Under the pieces are notes generated by a model. That model saw nothing but the letters and a program-made list of their open reading frames with translations. It was not told where the DNA came from and did not search any database. A stretch of DNA of 64,000 nt from Streptomyces deccanensis (GTDB lineage Bacteria > Actinomycetota > Actinomycetes > Streptomycetales > Streptomycetaceae), in NCBI RefSeq assembly GCF_022385335.1, contig NZ_CP092431.1:4092001-4156000 (forward strand), read 5' to 3'. The position numbers and the translations under genes were made by a program. Of the stretch, positions 8,603 to 17,878 are shown one piece after another. Every line of letters starts with the position of its first letter. Position 1 is the stretch's first letter.

Positions 8603-8696
8603 GAACCCCCGAGCTATAAGGCGCCCCATTCCCCCGGGGAACCGCAACACCCACCCCAAGTGTCATAAGTGCCGTATAAGCTTCGGACCGCTCCAA

Positions 8697-10697
8697 GTGC
8701 CCGCACCGGCACCGGAGTTCGGCACCGCACCGGGGGAGGCTCCCATCAGCACCAGCACCGGCGACATCCTGAGCCCTCTGGGACCGCAGGACCCACGAGA
8801 GACGGCCGGCTACCACCTGCAGGCCCGCATCGGCGAGGGCGGCATGGGCACGGTCTACCTGTCGCACACCCGCGGCGGCCAGCCCGTCGCCCTGAAGGTC
8901 ATCCGCCGCGAGTACGGCCAGGACGCCGACTTCCGCCGCCGTTTCGAGCAGGAGGTCCAGGCCGCCCGCCGCGTGCAGGGCTACCACATCGTCCCGGTCG
9001 TCGACCACGACACCACCGGCGAACTCCCCTGGCTCGCCTCGGTGTTCATCGCCGGCATCCCCCTGCACGACGCCCTGGTCGCCTTCGGCCCGCTCCCCCT
9101 GCCCGCCGTCTTCCAGCTCGTCGGCTGCGCGGCCCGCGCCCTCACCTCGATCCACGCGGCCGGAGTCATCCACCGCGACCTCAAGCCCAGCAACATCCTG
9201 CTGGGCTCCCAGGGCCCGTACGTCATCGACTTCGGCATCGCCCGCGCCGCCGACGCCACCCATCTGACCCAGTCCGGCGGCCTGATCGGCACCCCGCAGT
9301 ACATGTCGCCGGAGCACGCCCTCGGCGAGCAGGTCACCCCGGCCACCGATGTCTTCTCGCTGGGCCTGATCGCGGCGGTCGCCGCCACCGGACGCCACCC
9401 GTACGGCGACGGCGGCGCCATCACCATCGCCGCGCAGATCGCCAACACCTCCCAGCGCCCGCCCCGGCTCGACGGCTACGACGACCGGCTGCGCCCGCTG
9501 CTGGAGCGCTGCCTGACCGCCGACCCGGCCGAGCGCATCGGCACCGAGGAACTGGCCGCGCTCTGCCAGGAGTCGGCCGACCGGGGCCTCAGCGACTTCA
9601 CCGGCTGGCTCCCGGCACCGCTCACCGCCGAGATCGCCCGCCGCGAGCAGTCCGCCCAGGCCCCGCCCCAGCCGACGTCACCCCAGATGCCGGCCGCGCC
9701 CCCGGTCACACCCCCGGCGGCTCCCCCGACCACCGCCCCGACCGGCGCCCCGACGCCGCCCACGGCCCCGCCCCACGACCCGGCGGCCCAGGCCCACGCG
9801 TACGCCCAGGGCACCACCCAGGGCGTACCCCAGCAGGCGCCGACCCAGCCGCCGACCGGCTTCGGCCCAACGGCCCAGGGCCAGACCCCGACCCCCGGCT
9901 ACGGCTATCCGCCCCCGGCCCCCGACACCTACAACCTCACCCCGCAGGCAGCGGCCCCGGCACCGGCCGCCCCGCCCAAGAAGAGCCGTCGCGGCCTGAA
10001 GGCGGCCCTGGTCGCCCTGGCCCTCGTCCTCGTGGCCGGCTCCGGCGCGGCCGCGGCCGTGTACGTGCTGAACGAGAAGGACGACAGCAACAGCTCGGCG
10101 AGCGACTCCCCCAAGGACAGCACCAAGAACGACGGCAAGGACGACAACGGCGGCGACCAGGCCGCCTCGACCCCCACCCCGACCCCGACCGGCACCGGCA
10201 CGGACTCCGGCTCCGGCGACCAGGGCGGCGCGAGCGACGGAACGGGCCCGAGCGAGACCCCCTCGATCCCCGCGAACGCCCAGTACACAGCCGTCTTCGA
10301 GGGCAAGTCCTTCACGCTGCGCACCCCCGCCGGCTCGGCCTACGTCAACGTCGACTTCGACAAGCCGGAGGTCGACACCGAGGACGAGATGGTCGACGGC
10401 CTGATGGACATGCACCTCGACAGCAGCTACTGGTACTTCGACACAACCATGGGCAAGAGCGCGGGCACCACACCGCAGGAGTGCGCCGAGGGCACGGGGA
10501 CGGACGTGCTGCCCTCCAGCCTGGACTCCGGTGCCTTCGGCGAGGAGGCGGAGATCGACAAGGGCGTCAGGCTCTGCACGGTCACCAAGCAGGGCAACCT
10601 CGCCATGTACGAGATCACCGGGCTGACCCCGGGCGAGTACAGCTGGGAAGTCCCCACGGTGCAGGGCAAGCTGACCCTCTGGGAGATCACCGAATAA
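8697..10697 (+). CDS. Serine/threonine protein kinase with transmembrane and extracellular domain
   Basis: The protein has an N-terminal kinase domain (GEGGMGTVYLS, VALK, HRDLKPSN, DFG, GTPQYMSPEHALG), a tag DFTGWLPAP, a long Pro/Ala/Thr/Gln-rich linker, one membrane helix at about genomic 10010-10065, and an acidic Ser/Thr/Gly stretch leading to a roughly 150-residue outer domain of unknown fold. It is therefore a receptor-like kinase with its sensor outside. The start is uncertain: GTG at 8697 is the nearest normal in-frame start (666 aa), but the only strong Shine-Dalgarno (GGGGGAGG, 8732-8739) is placed for an ATC codon at 8745 (650 aa). Paralogue of the preceding gene. Confidence 0.9.
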   Translation: MPAPAPEFGTAPGEAPISTSTGDILSPLGPQDPRETAGYHLQARIGEGGMGTVYLSHTRGGQPVALKVIRREYGQDADFRRRFEQEVQAARRVQGYHIVPVVDHDTTGELPWLASVFIAGIPLHDALVAFGPLPLPAVFQLVGCAARALTSIHAAGVIHRDLKPSNILLGSQGPYVIDFGIARAADATHLTQSGGLIGTPQYMSPEHALGEQVTPATDVFSLGLIAAVAATGRHPYGDGGAITIAAQIANTSQRPPRLDGYDDRLRPLLERCLTADPAERIGTEELAALCQESADRGLSDFTGWLPAPLTAEIARREQSAQAPPQPTSPQMPAAPPVTPPAAPPTTAPTGAPTPPTAPPHDPAAQAHAYAQGTTQGVPQQAPTQPPTGFGPTAQGQTPTPGYGYPPPAPDTYNLTPQAAAPAPAAPPKKSRRGLKAALVALALVLVAGSGAAAAVYVLNEKDDSNSSASDSPKDSTKNDGKDDNGGDQAASTPTPTPTGTGTDSGSGDQGGASDGTGPSETPSIPANAQYTAVFEGKSFTLRTPAGSAYVNVDFDKPEVDTEDEMVDGLMDMHLDSSYWYFDTTMGKSAGTTPQECAEGTGTDVLPSSLDSGAFGEEAEIDKGVRLCTVTKQGNLAMYEITGLTPGEYSWEVPTVQGKLTLWEITE

Positions 10698-10714
10698 CCC
10701 CGGCGACGCATACG

Positions 10715-10749
10715 GAAGGGGGCGCCCCAGAGCCTGGGGCGCCCCCTTC
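10715..10749. terminator. Perfect 16-bp stem between convergent kinase and gdhB genes
   Basis: GAAGGGGGCGCCCCAG (10715-10730) is exactly complementary to 10734-10749 around a 3-nt loop. It lies between a plus-strand gene ending at 10697 and a minus-strand gene ending at 10778, so it can stop transcription in both directions. Confidence 0.88.
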
Positions 10750-10784
10750 GCCGTACCGCTAGAAGTTCGCCGTACCGCTAGGAG
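10747..10784. repeat. Tandem 19-bp duplication covering the gdhB stop codon
   Basis: TTCGCCGTACCGCTAGAAG is followed at once by TTCGCCGTACCGCTAGGAG (one difference). The second copy contains the TAG stop of gdhB on the minus strand (10778-10780), and the first copy begins inside the terminator stem. Confidence 0.7.
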
Positions 10785-13700
10785 TGCGAACGCAGCAGCG
10801 TGCGCATCGTCCGCATCGCCACCGACAGGTTGGCGAGGTCGAACGCGTCGGAGCCCTGGATCTCCTCCAGGGTCGTCCGCGCCCGGCCCAGCAGCGCCGC
10901 GTTCTTCTGCTCCCACACCTTGAAACGCTGCTCCGGCGTGGAGGTGCCGTTGCCCGCCGAGAGGACCTCGGCCGTGAGGGAGGCGTGGGCCGCGTACAGG
11001 TCCTCGCGGATCGCCGCGCGGGCCATGGACTGCCAGCGGTCCGCGCGCGGCAGCTCGATGATGCGGTCCATGAGCTGGGTGATGCGCAGCCGGTCGGCGA
11101 GGTCGTAGTACACCTCGGCGACCTCCATCGGCGTACGGCCGACCCGGTCGGCGACCGCGACGATGTCGAGCGTCGGGAAGGCCGAGGAGAAGCCCGCGAC
11201 GCGCGTGGCCAGCTCCTCCGGGACTCCGCCGCCGGTCAGCTCGTCGTAGATCTTCTGGTACCACTCCAGGTCGGCGCCGCGCAGCAACTTGGGCAGCTCG
11301 CCCCAGACCAGGTGCACGCCCTCGGAGAAGAACGCGATGGTCCCGCTGAGCTCCAGCGGCTGCGGCCGGTTGTTGAGCAGCCAGCGCGTGCCGCGCTCGA
11401 CGAGACGGCGGGAGTGCAGCCGGATCCGGGTCTGGACGGCCGCGTCGACCTTGTTGTCCAGGCCCTCGACCGCGTCCCACACCGCACCCGACCCGAAGAT
11501 CGCGCGGGAGGCGGTCTGCGCCCGGACGATCTCCTCGAGCGAGGCCCCGGTCTCCTCGCGCAGCCGGTGCAGGAAGCTCGTACCGCCCGTGTTGACCGTG
11601 TCGTTGACCAGCAGGGTCGTGACGATCTCACGGCTCAGCGGGTGGCTGTCGATGTGCTCGCGGAACTGCTCGCGCAGCGCGGTCGGGAAGTACTCGTGCA
11701 GCAGTTTGCGCAGGTAGGGGTCGTCCGGGAGGGAGGTGTGCAGCAGCTCCTCGGCGACGGTGATCTTCGTGTAGGCGAGGAGGACGGCCGTCTCGGGACC
11801 GGTCAGGCCGTGCCCGGTGTTCAGGCGCTCGCGGATCTGCCGGTCGGTGGGCAGGAATTCGAGCGCCCGGTCGAGGTGGCCCTCGCGCACCAGGTGGCGC
11901 ATGAAGCGCTGCTGGGCGTGGAGCATGTCCGAGGACTGGGCGAGGGCGTTGGCGATCGCCGTGTTCTGCGCGTAGTTGTTGCGCAGAACCAGCCGGCCGA
12001 CCTCGTCGGTCATCTCGGCGAGCAGCTTGTTGCGCTGTTTGACGGTCATGTCGCCGTCGGTGACCAGGCCGTTGAGCAGGATCTTGATGTTCACCTCGTG
12101 GTCGGAGGTGTCCACGCCCGCGCTGTTGTCGATGGCGTCGGTGTTGACCCGCCCGCCCTTCTGCGCGAACTCGATCCGGCCCAGCTGGGTCAGCCCGAGG
12201 TTGCCGCCCTCGCCGACGACCTGGACGCGCAGATCGGCGCCGTCGACCCGGATCGCGTCGTTGGCCTTGTCGCCGACGTCGGCGTGCGACTCGGTCGACG
12301 CCTTCACGTAGGTGCCGATGCCGCCGTTCCACAGCAGGTCGACCGGCGCCTTGAGGATCGCCTTCATCAGGTCGGCCGGGGTCATCTTGGCGATCTTGTC
12401 CTCGATGCCGAGGACGTCCCTGATGTGGGCGTTGATCGGGATCGCCTTGGCGGTGCGCGGGAAGACGCCGCCGCCGGTGGAGATCAGATCGGTGTCGTAG
12501 TCGGCCCAGCTGGAGCGGGGCAGCTCGAAGACGCGCCGGCGCTCGGCGTAGGAGGTGGCCGCGTCGGGGCTGGGGTCGATGAAGATGTGCCGGTGGTCGA
12601 AGGCGGCGACCAGCCGGATGTGCTCGCTGAGCAGCATGCCGTTGCCGAACACGTCACCGGACATGTCACCGATGCCGACGACCGTGAAGTCCTCGGCCTG
12701 CGTGTTCACCCCCAGCTCCCGGAAGTGCCGCTTGACGGACTCCCAGGCGCCGCGCGCGGTGATGCCCATGCCCTTGTGGTCGTAGCCGGCCGAGCCGCCG
12801 GAGGCGAAGGCGTCCCCGAGCCAGAAGTTGTAGCTCTCGGCGACCTCGTTGGCGATGTCGGAGAAGGTCGCGGTGCCCTTGTCCGCGGCGACGACGAGAT
12901 AGGTGTCGTCCTCGTCGTGCCGGACGACGTCCGCCGGCGGGACGACCTCGCCCGCGACCATGTTGTCGGTGATGTCGAGCAGCGCGGAGATGAAGGTCTT
13001 GTAGCTGCGGATGCCCTCGGCGAGCCAGGCGTCCCGGTCCACGGACGGGTCGGGCAGCTGCTTGGCGACGAAGCCGCCCTTGGCGCCGACGGGCACGATG
13101 ACGGTGTTCTTCACCATCTGCGCCTTGACCAGGCCGAGGATCTCGGTCCGGAAGTCCTCCCGCCGGTCCGACCAGCGCAGACCACCGCGGGCGACCTTCC
13201 CGAACCTGAGGTGCACGCCCTCGACGCGCGGCGAGTACACCCAGATCTCGAACGCCGGGCGCGGCGCCGGGAGATCCGGGATCGCCTGCGGGTCGAACTT
13301 CATGGAGACGTAGTCGTGCGGCTTGCCGCCGGCGGCCTCCTGGAAGAAGTTCGTCCGCAGCGTCGCCTTGATGACGGTGAGGAAGGACCGCAGGATGCGG
13401 TCCTCGTCGAGGCTGGCGACCTGGTCGAGCGCGGCGTCGACCTCTTCGAGGAGCGCGTCGACGATCTCCCGCCCGGCCCGCTGCCGGTCCGGCGACATCC
13501 GCGCCTCGAACAGCGACACGAGCAACCGGGTGGTGTGGACGTTGTTGCGGAGGGTGTCCTCCATGTAGTCCTGGCTGAAGGTGGACCCGGCCTGCCGCAG
13601 GTACTTGGCGTACGCGCGCAGCACCATGGCCTGCCGCCAGGTGAGCCCGGCGCTCAGCACGAGCGCGTTGAACCCGTCGTTCTCGGCCTGCCCGGTCCAG

Positions 13701-15751
13701 GTGGCGGCGAAGGCCTCCTGCACCCGCTCCCGGGCGTCGTCCCCGGCGTAGTCCACGCTCCCGGCCTGCGCCCTCGGCATGCGCAGCCCGAAGTCGTAGA
13801 TCCACGCGGTCGTCCGGTCCGAGCAGCGCAGCTCGTACGGCCGTTCGTCGATGACCTCGACGCCGATGCGGTTGAGGACGGGCAGCACCGCGGAGAGCGA
13901 GACCGAGCCGCCCTTGCGGTAGATCTTGAAGCGGCGCTCGTCGGGCGCGGCGCCCACCGGCTCGTACAGGCTGAGCTCGAAGTCCTCGTCCTGGTCGAGC
14001 GCTTCGAGGCGGCAGAGGTCCGCGACGGCGGAGCGGGGGTTGTGGTCGGCCTTGTACCCCTCGGGGATGGCGTTCGCGTACTTGCGCAGCATCTCGGCGG
14101 CGCGTTCCTCGCCGACCTCGGCGTTGAGCGCCTCGGCGAACCCGTCGGACCAGGAGCGGGCGGCCTCGACGAGCTTGGCCTCAAGGCGGTCCTTGTCGGC
14201 GTCGCTGAGGTGCGGCAGTTCGGTGCCGGGCTGGACGCGGACCACGAAGTGCAACCGGGAGAGGATCGATTCGGTGTTCCAGGCGGTGAAGTCGACGCTG
14301 ATGCCGCCCAGTTCCTCCTTCAGGATGTCGATGATCCTGAGGCGTACGCCGGTGGTGTAGCGGTCGCGCGGGAGGTAGACGAGGGCGGAGTAGTAGCGCC
14401 CGTACTCGTCCTGGCGCAGGTAGAGCCGCAGCCGTCGGCGCTCCTGGAGGTAGAGCACGGAGGTGACGATGGACCGCAGTTCGTCGGCCGGGGTCTGGAA
14501 CAGCTCGTCGCGCGGGTAGGTCTCCAGGATCTGGAGCAGGTCGCGTCCGTCGTGGCTGTTGGGCGAGAACCCGGCGCCGACGAGGACCTCGTCGACCTTG
14601 CGGCGGATGACGGGCACCCGGCGCACGGACTCGGTGTAGGCGGCGGAGGAGAACAGTCCGAGGAAGCGCCGCTCGCCGATCACGTTCCCCTCGGCGTCGA
14701 ACTTCTTCACGCCCACGTAGTCGAGGTAGGACGGCCGGTGGACGGTGGCCCGGCTGTTGGCCTTCGTCAGGACGAGGATCTTGTGCTCACGGGCCTTGGC
14801 GCGGGCGTCGGCGGGCAACCGCTCGAAGGAGGAGCTGACGGGGTGCTGGTCCTCCCCTGCGTGGTGCGGGTCGGAGCGCAGGATGCCGAGGCCGGTGCCG
14901 GCGACGGCGGCGAGCGAGTCGTCCTCGCGCAGCTCGTACTCACGGTAGCCGAGGAAGGTGAAGTGGTCGTCGGCGAGCCAGCGCAGCAGCTCGCGGGCCT
15001 CCTCCACCTCCTCTCCGCGCAGGTCGTCGGCGGTGTGCTCGGCGGGCAGCCCGTCGGCGATCCGGACCGCCGCGTCCCGCATCTTCTCCCAGTCCTCGAC
15101 GGCCTCGCGGACGTCGGACAGGACGCGCAGCAGATCGTTGTTGATCTGCTTGAGGTCCGCCCGGTCGGTCTCGCGGTCGATCTCGACGTGGATCCAGGAC
15201 TCGATGTGCGCGTCGTGCGGCAGCGTCTCCCCGGCGGCCACGGCGGCGGACGCGGCGGCGACGGCGGCGGGGTCGACGATCAACTCGACGAGCTTGCCGG
15301 TGACGTCCCGCCGGACGACGACCTGGGGGTGGATGACGACGTGGATCCCGCGTCCCTGCCGGGACAGCTCATTGGTCACGGAATCGACGAGAAAGGGCAT
15401 GTCGTCGGTGACCACCTCGACGACGGAGTGGCTGCACGTCCAGCCGTTCTCCTCGACGGTCGGGGTGTGGACCCGCACGTTGGCCGTGCCCTGGGGGCGG
15501 TTCTCGGCCAGTCGGTAGTGGGAGTGGGCGGCTCCGAAGACGTCGACCGGGTCACGGCCGCTCAGGTCCTCCGGGGCGGTGTGCAGGTAGTAGCGCTGGA
15601 GGAACGCGAGCACGGTCTCCTGGTCCGGGATGTCGGACGTACTCTCGCTCGTCGTCCCAGTCGGTAGATACCCCCCGACCGGGCTGTTCTCAGCTACCCG
15701 GGCGGCCCGTTCGAGCAGCTCGGCCTTGGCTTCGTCCAGCTTGGTCTGCAT
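10778..15751 (-). CDS. gdhB: NAD-dependent glutamate dehydrogenase, large 180-kDa class
   Basis: The 1657-residue enzyme belongs to the L-180 class first described in Streptomyces clavuligerus. It oxidatively deaminates glutamate to 2-oxoglutarate and ammonium, mainly for glutamate catabolism. A long regulatory N-terminal half (ACT-like segments) precedes the dehydrogenase core. The core has the substrate-binding PVGAKGGF at about 885-895, then GDMSGDVFGNGML of the dinucleotide-binding region and LWNGGIGTYVKA. Length fits the class. The ATG at 15751 follows AGAGGACA. It is monocistronic, with a perfect hairpin after its stop. The symbol follows common usage for this class. Confidence 0.93.
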   Translation of the reverse strand: MQTKLDEAKAELLERAARVAENSPVGGYLPTGTTSESTSDIPDQETVLAFLQRYYLHTAPEDLSGRDPVDVFGAAHSHYRLAENRPQGTANVRVHTPTVEENGWTCSHSVVEVVTDDMPFLVDSVTNELSRQGRGIHVVIHPQVVVRRDVTGKLVELIVDPAAVAAASAAVAAGETLPHDAHIESWIHVEIDRETDRADLKQINNDLLRVLSDVREAVEDWEKMRDAAVRIADGLPAEHTADDLRGEEVEEARELLRWLADDHFTFLGYREYELREDDSLAAVAGTGLGILRSDPHHAGEDQHPVSSSFERLPADARAKAREHKILVLTKANSRATVHRPSYLDYVGVKKFDAEGNVIGERRFLGLFSSAAYTESVRRVPVIRRKVDEVLVGAGFSPNSHDGRDLLQILETYPRDELFQTPADELRSIVTSVLYLQERRRLRLYLRQDEYGRYYSALVYLPRDRYTTGVRLRIIDILKEELGGISVDFTAWNTESILSRLHFVVRVQPGTELPHLSDADKDRLEAKLVEAARSWSDGFAEALNAEVGEERAAEMLRKYANAIPEGYKADHNPRSAVADLCRLEALDQDEDFELSLYEPVGAAPDERRFKIYRKGGSVSLSAVLPVLNRIGVEVIDERPYELRCSDRTTAWIYDFGLRMPRAQAGSVDYAGDDARERVQEAFAATWTGQAENDGFNALVLSAGLTWRQAMVLRAYAKYLRQAGSTFSQDYMEDTLRNNVHTTRLLVSLFEARMSPDRQRAGREIVDALLEEVDAALDQVASLDEDRILRSFLTVIKATLRTNFFQEAAGGKPHDYVSMKFDPQAIPDLPAPRPAFEIWVYSPRVEGVHLRFGKVARGGLRWSDRREDFRTEILGLVKAQMVKNTVIVPVGAKGGFVAKQLPDPSVDRDAWLAEGIRSYKTFISALLDITDNMVAGEVVPPADVVRHDEDDTYLVVAADKGTATFSDIANEVAESYNFWLGDAFASGGSAGYDHKGMGITARGAWESVKRHFRELGVNTQAEDFTVVGIGDMSGDVFGNGMLLSEHIRLVAAFDHRHIFIDPSPDAATSYAERRRVFELPRSSWADYDTDLISTGGGVFPRTAKAIPINAHIRDVLGIEDKIAKMTPADLMKAILKAPVDLLWNGGIGTYVKASTESHADVGDKANDAIRVDGADLRVQVVGEGGNLGLTQLGRIEFAQKGGRVNTDAIDNSAGVDTSDHEVNIKILLNGLVTDGDMTVKQRNKLLAEMTDEVGRLVLRNNYAQNTAIANALAQSSDMLHAQQRFMRHLVREGHLDRALEFLPTDRQIRERLNTGHGLTGPETAVLLAYTKITVAEELLHTSLPDDPYLRKLLHEYFPTALREQFREHIDSHPLSREIVTTLLVNDTVNTGGTSFLHRLREETGASLEEIVRAQTASRAIFGSGAVWDAVEGLDNKVDAAVQTRIRLHSRRLVERGTRWLLNNRPQPLELSGTIAFFSEGVHLVWGELPKLLRGADLEWYQKIYDELTGGGVPEELATRVAGFSSAFPTLDIVAVADRVGRTPMEVAEVYYDLADRLRITQLMDRIIELPRADRWQSMARAAIREDLYAAHASLTAEVLSAGNGTSTPEQRFKVWEQKNAALLGRARTTLEEIQGSDAFDLANLSVAMRTMRTLLRSHS

Positions 15752-16345
15752 TGTCCTCTGGCTCCTGTCGCGCGCCGTTGCGTGACGTAGAAGGAAGTAC
15801 GAAGTCGTCCCCTCCGACGCGCCACCACGACACGGGGTGTCCGGTCTGCTTCGACGCTATGCCGCAGGGTGAGACGAGCGGGGGGTAATCAGCCATTCTC
15901 GGTACCCGGCAGGGGTGTGACGCTGCTCTCGGCGCCGTCCGGCCAGTGGGGGTACCCGGCGTCCCGGGAGCCCTGGTGGCTCCCTCCCGCCCGCGAGGAC
16001 CAGCGACTGCCGCCCGGACACGGATGTCTTCCGTGCTCACCGGGCGCAGGGCAGGGACGACGACGTCCCCGCGAGCTATCGCGCTGATCACGCCACAAGG
16101 CTATCCCTCCGGACGGGGGGCACGTCATGAGCCGTATGTGTACAAAACCGGGGGTCGAACTTTGACGTTCTGCACAGTACCCATCGCGCACTTTTGAGCT
16201 TACCTCCGCGCAACCGAGCTTATACGCGCTTTCGCCGCGCCCCGCATCAGCACACCCCCTTGGCAAACCTCCACCCCGGATGCACGTTGCCCAGGAAGCC
16301 ATAGCCTGACGAAGGAAGCCCTGCGGCACCGAGGGGAGCCCCACC
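15752..16345. other. Divergent intergenic region, gdhB / PfpI gene
   Basis: I find no convincing gene in these 594 bases; ORFs present lack ribosome sites or lose third-position GC bias. The region should hold the promoters of both flanking genes, but I see no consensus -35/-10 pair. A 7-mer GAGCTTA repeats at 16196-16202 and 16216-16222, exactly 20 bp apart, on the side of the PfpI gene. Confidence 0.5.
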
Positions 16346-16912
16346 ATGACGGCCAAGATCCTGATCGTGACCGGCGACGCGGCGGAGTCGCTGGAGGTCC
16401 TCTACCCCTACCAGCGCCTCCGCGAGGAGGGGTACGAGGTCGACATCGCCGCCCCCAGCCGCAAGACGCTCCGCTTCGTCGTCCACGACTTCGAACCGGG
16501 CTACGACACCTACACCGAGAAGCCCGGCTACACCTGGCCCGCCGACCTGGCCTTCTCCGAGGTCGACCCCGGTCAGTACGTCGCCGTCGTCGTCCCCGGC
16601 GGCCGGGCCCCGGAGTACCTCCGCAACGACCCCGAGCTGCGCAAGATCCTCAAGTCGTTCTTCGACACCGACAAGCCGGTCGCCCAGATCTGCCACGGCC
16701 CGCTGCTGACCGCCGCCGTGGACGCGCTGTCCGGACGCCGCGTCACCGCGTACCCCGCTCTCGAACTGGACATGCAGGCCGCCGGCGCGACCTTCCAGGA
16801 CGCCGAGACCGTCGTCGACGGCACCCTCGTCTCCGCCCGCGCCTGGCCGGACCACTCCGCCTGGATGCGGGAGTTCCTCACGGTGCTGCGGGCGAAGGCG
16901 CCGGTGACGTAG
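16346..16912 (+). CDS. DJ-1/PfpI family protein
   Basis: A 188-residue single-domain member of the DJ-1/PfpI superfamily. The nucleophile-elbow Cys is in QICHGPLLTAA near residue 115, and VVVPGGRAPEYLRND carries the upstream glycine loop. Relatives include PfpI/YhbO-type protective proteins and glyoxalase III-like enzymes; the sequence does not separate these. ATG at 16346 follows GAGGGGAG. It stands alone and converges on the HAD gene with a 25-bp gap. Confidence 0.88.
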   Translation: MTAKILIVTGDAAESLEVLYPYQRLREEGYEVDIAAPSRKTLRFVVHDFEPGYDTYTEKPGYTWPADLAFSEVDPGQYVAVVVPGGRAPEYLRNDPELRKILKSFFDTDKPVAQICHGPLLTAAVDALSGRRVTAYPALELDMQAAGATFQDAETVVDGTLVSARAWPDHSAWMREFLTVLRAKAPVT

Positions 16913-16937
16913 CGGCGGGCGGCACAGGTCGACGGGG

Positions 16938-17606
16938 TCAGGCGGCGAGCCGCTCGGCCTCGGCGACGGCCTCCTCCAGGGTGTCCACGACCGGTGCGCC
17001 GACCCCCTCCAGGCTGGCGCGGCTGTGGGACCCGCCGGTGTAGAGCACGGCCTGCGCGCCGACGTACCGGGCGGCGACCGCGTCGTCGGCGGCGTCCCCG
17101 ATCACCACGGTCCGTCTCGGCTCCACCCCCACGAGTCGGCGCAGATGCCGCACCATGTGCTCGGCCTTGCTGCCGCCGGAGGGCCCGGTGCGCCCGTCGA
17201 CCCGCACGAAATGGGGCTCGATCCCGAAGCCGCGCACCAGCGGGACCAGCTCCTCGTGCGCGTACATGCTGAGGATCGACTGACTGCGCCCGGCCGAACC
17301 CCAGTCCGTCAGCAGCCCCGGCACGCCCGCGGTCAGCGCACAGGCGACCCGGTGCTCGGCGTAGTACCGATGGAAGACCACGTCCATGGCCTCCCACTCC
17401 TCGTCCGTGGGCAGCCGCCCTATCAACCGCTCGTAGAACTTCGGCACGGGCACGCAATACAGCTCCCGGTACCGCTCCAGCGTGATCGGCTCGATCCCCA
17501 ACTCCGCGAACGCCGCGTTCGTCGCCCCGATGATCGCCTCGTTGTCATGGAACAGGGTCCCATTCCAGTCCCAGACGATATGCGCCCCGACTCCGTTCAT
17601 CCCCAT
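16938..17606 (-). CDS. HAD-superfamily hydrolase
   Basis: A 222-residue haloacid-dehalogenase fold protein with a helical cap. Motif I reads DWNGT near residue 13, so the usual second Asp is Asn. Motif III Lys is in GGSKAEHM and motif IV is VVIGDAADD near 165. Small-molecule phosphatases of the phosphoglycolate-phosphatase type are the nearest functional group, but the Asn at the general acid/base position leaves activity uncertain. ATG at 17606. Confidence 0.85.
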   Translation of the reverse strand: MGMNGVGAHIVWDWNGTLFHDNEAIIGATNAAFAELGIEPITLERYRELYCVPVPKFYERLIGRLPTDEEWEAMDVVFHRYYAEHRVACALTAGVPGLLTDWGSAGRSQSILSMYAHEELVPLVRGFGIEPHFVRVDGRTGPSGGSKAEHMVRHLRRLVGVEPRRTVVIGDAADDAVAARYVGAQAVLYTGGSHSRASLEGVGAPVVDTLEEAVAEAERLAA

Positions 17607-17694
17607 ACCAAAAAACTACCCCCCACCACCGACAACCCAGTCCTGCGCGCACTCCCGGCGTCACCCCACTCTGCGGACGGCCCCGGCCCTCCCC

Positions 17695-17820
17695 CCTGCG
17701 GGCAATCGTGCCGCTGGGGCGATGGGGGCACCTCCCGCTCGAGCGAAGCCGAGAGTGGGGGAGGGTGGGCGCAGGCGGCACCTCGTAACCGCCGAGCAGC
17801 GGAACCCAGCCCCGCCCCAC
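17695..17820. repeat. Dispersed repeat (CTGCGGGCA..CGTGCCGCTGGGG) with a nested palindrome
   Basis: This copy matches 23243-23335 on both sides but has about 38 extra bases at 17722-17763 (GGGGGCACCTCCCGCTCGAG and onward to GTGGGGGAG), which themselves form a hairpin of a type I recall as dispersed in Streptomyces genomes. It lies in the 272-bp gap between two minus-strand genes and has no coding potential. Confidence 0.75.
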
Positions 17821-17878
17821 CCCAGCGGAGGGCACCGCACACCAACCCCGGCCAGAGGCTCACCGCACCCCGACCAGC

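Noticed and set aside
8410..8668. Two small plus-strand ORFs between the kinases
   Set aside because: They are encoded by the dispersed inverted repeat and read similarly at other copies of it, with no ribosome site.
10784..15667. A 1627-codon plus-strand ORF opposite gdhB
   Set aside because: Antisense frame created by GC bias; composition (Val/Asp/Gly/Arg-rich, no domains) is typical of a shadow, whereas the minus strand encodes a full glutamate dehydrogenase.
15690..16091. Minus-strand reading frame of 133 codons overlapping the 5' end of gdhB
   Set aside because: GTG start without a well-placed ribosome site, third-position GC bias decays along the frame, and the last part lies antiframe over gdhB.
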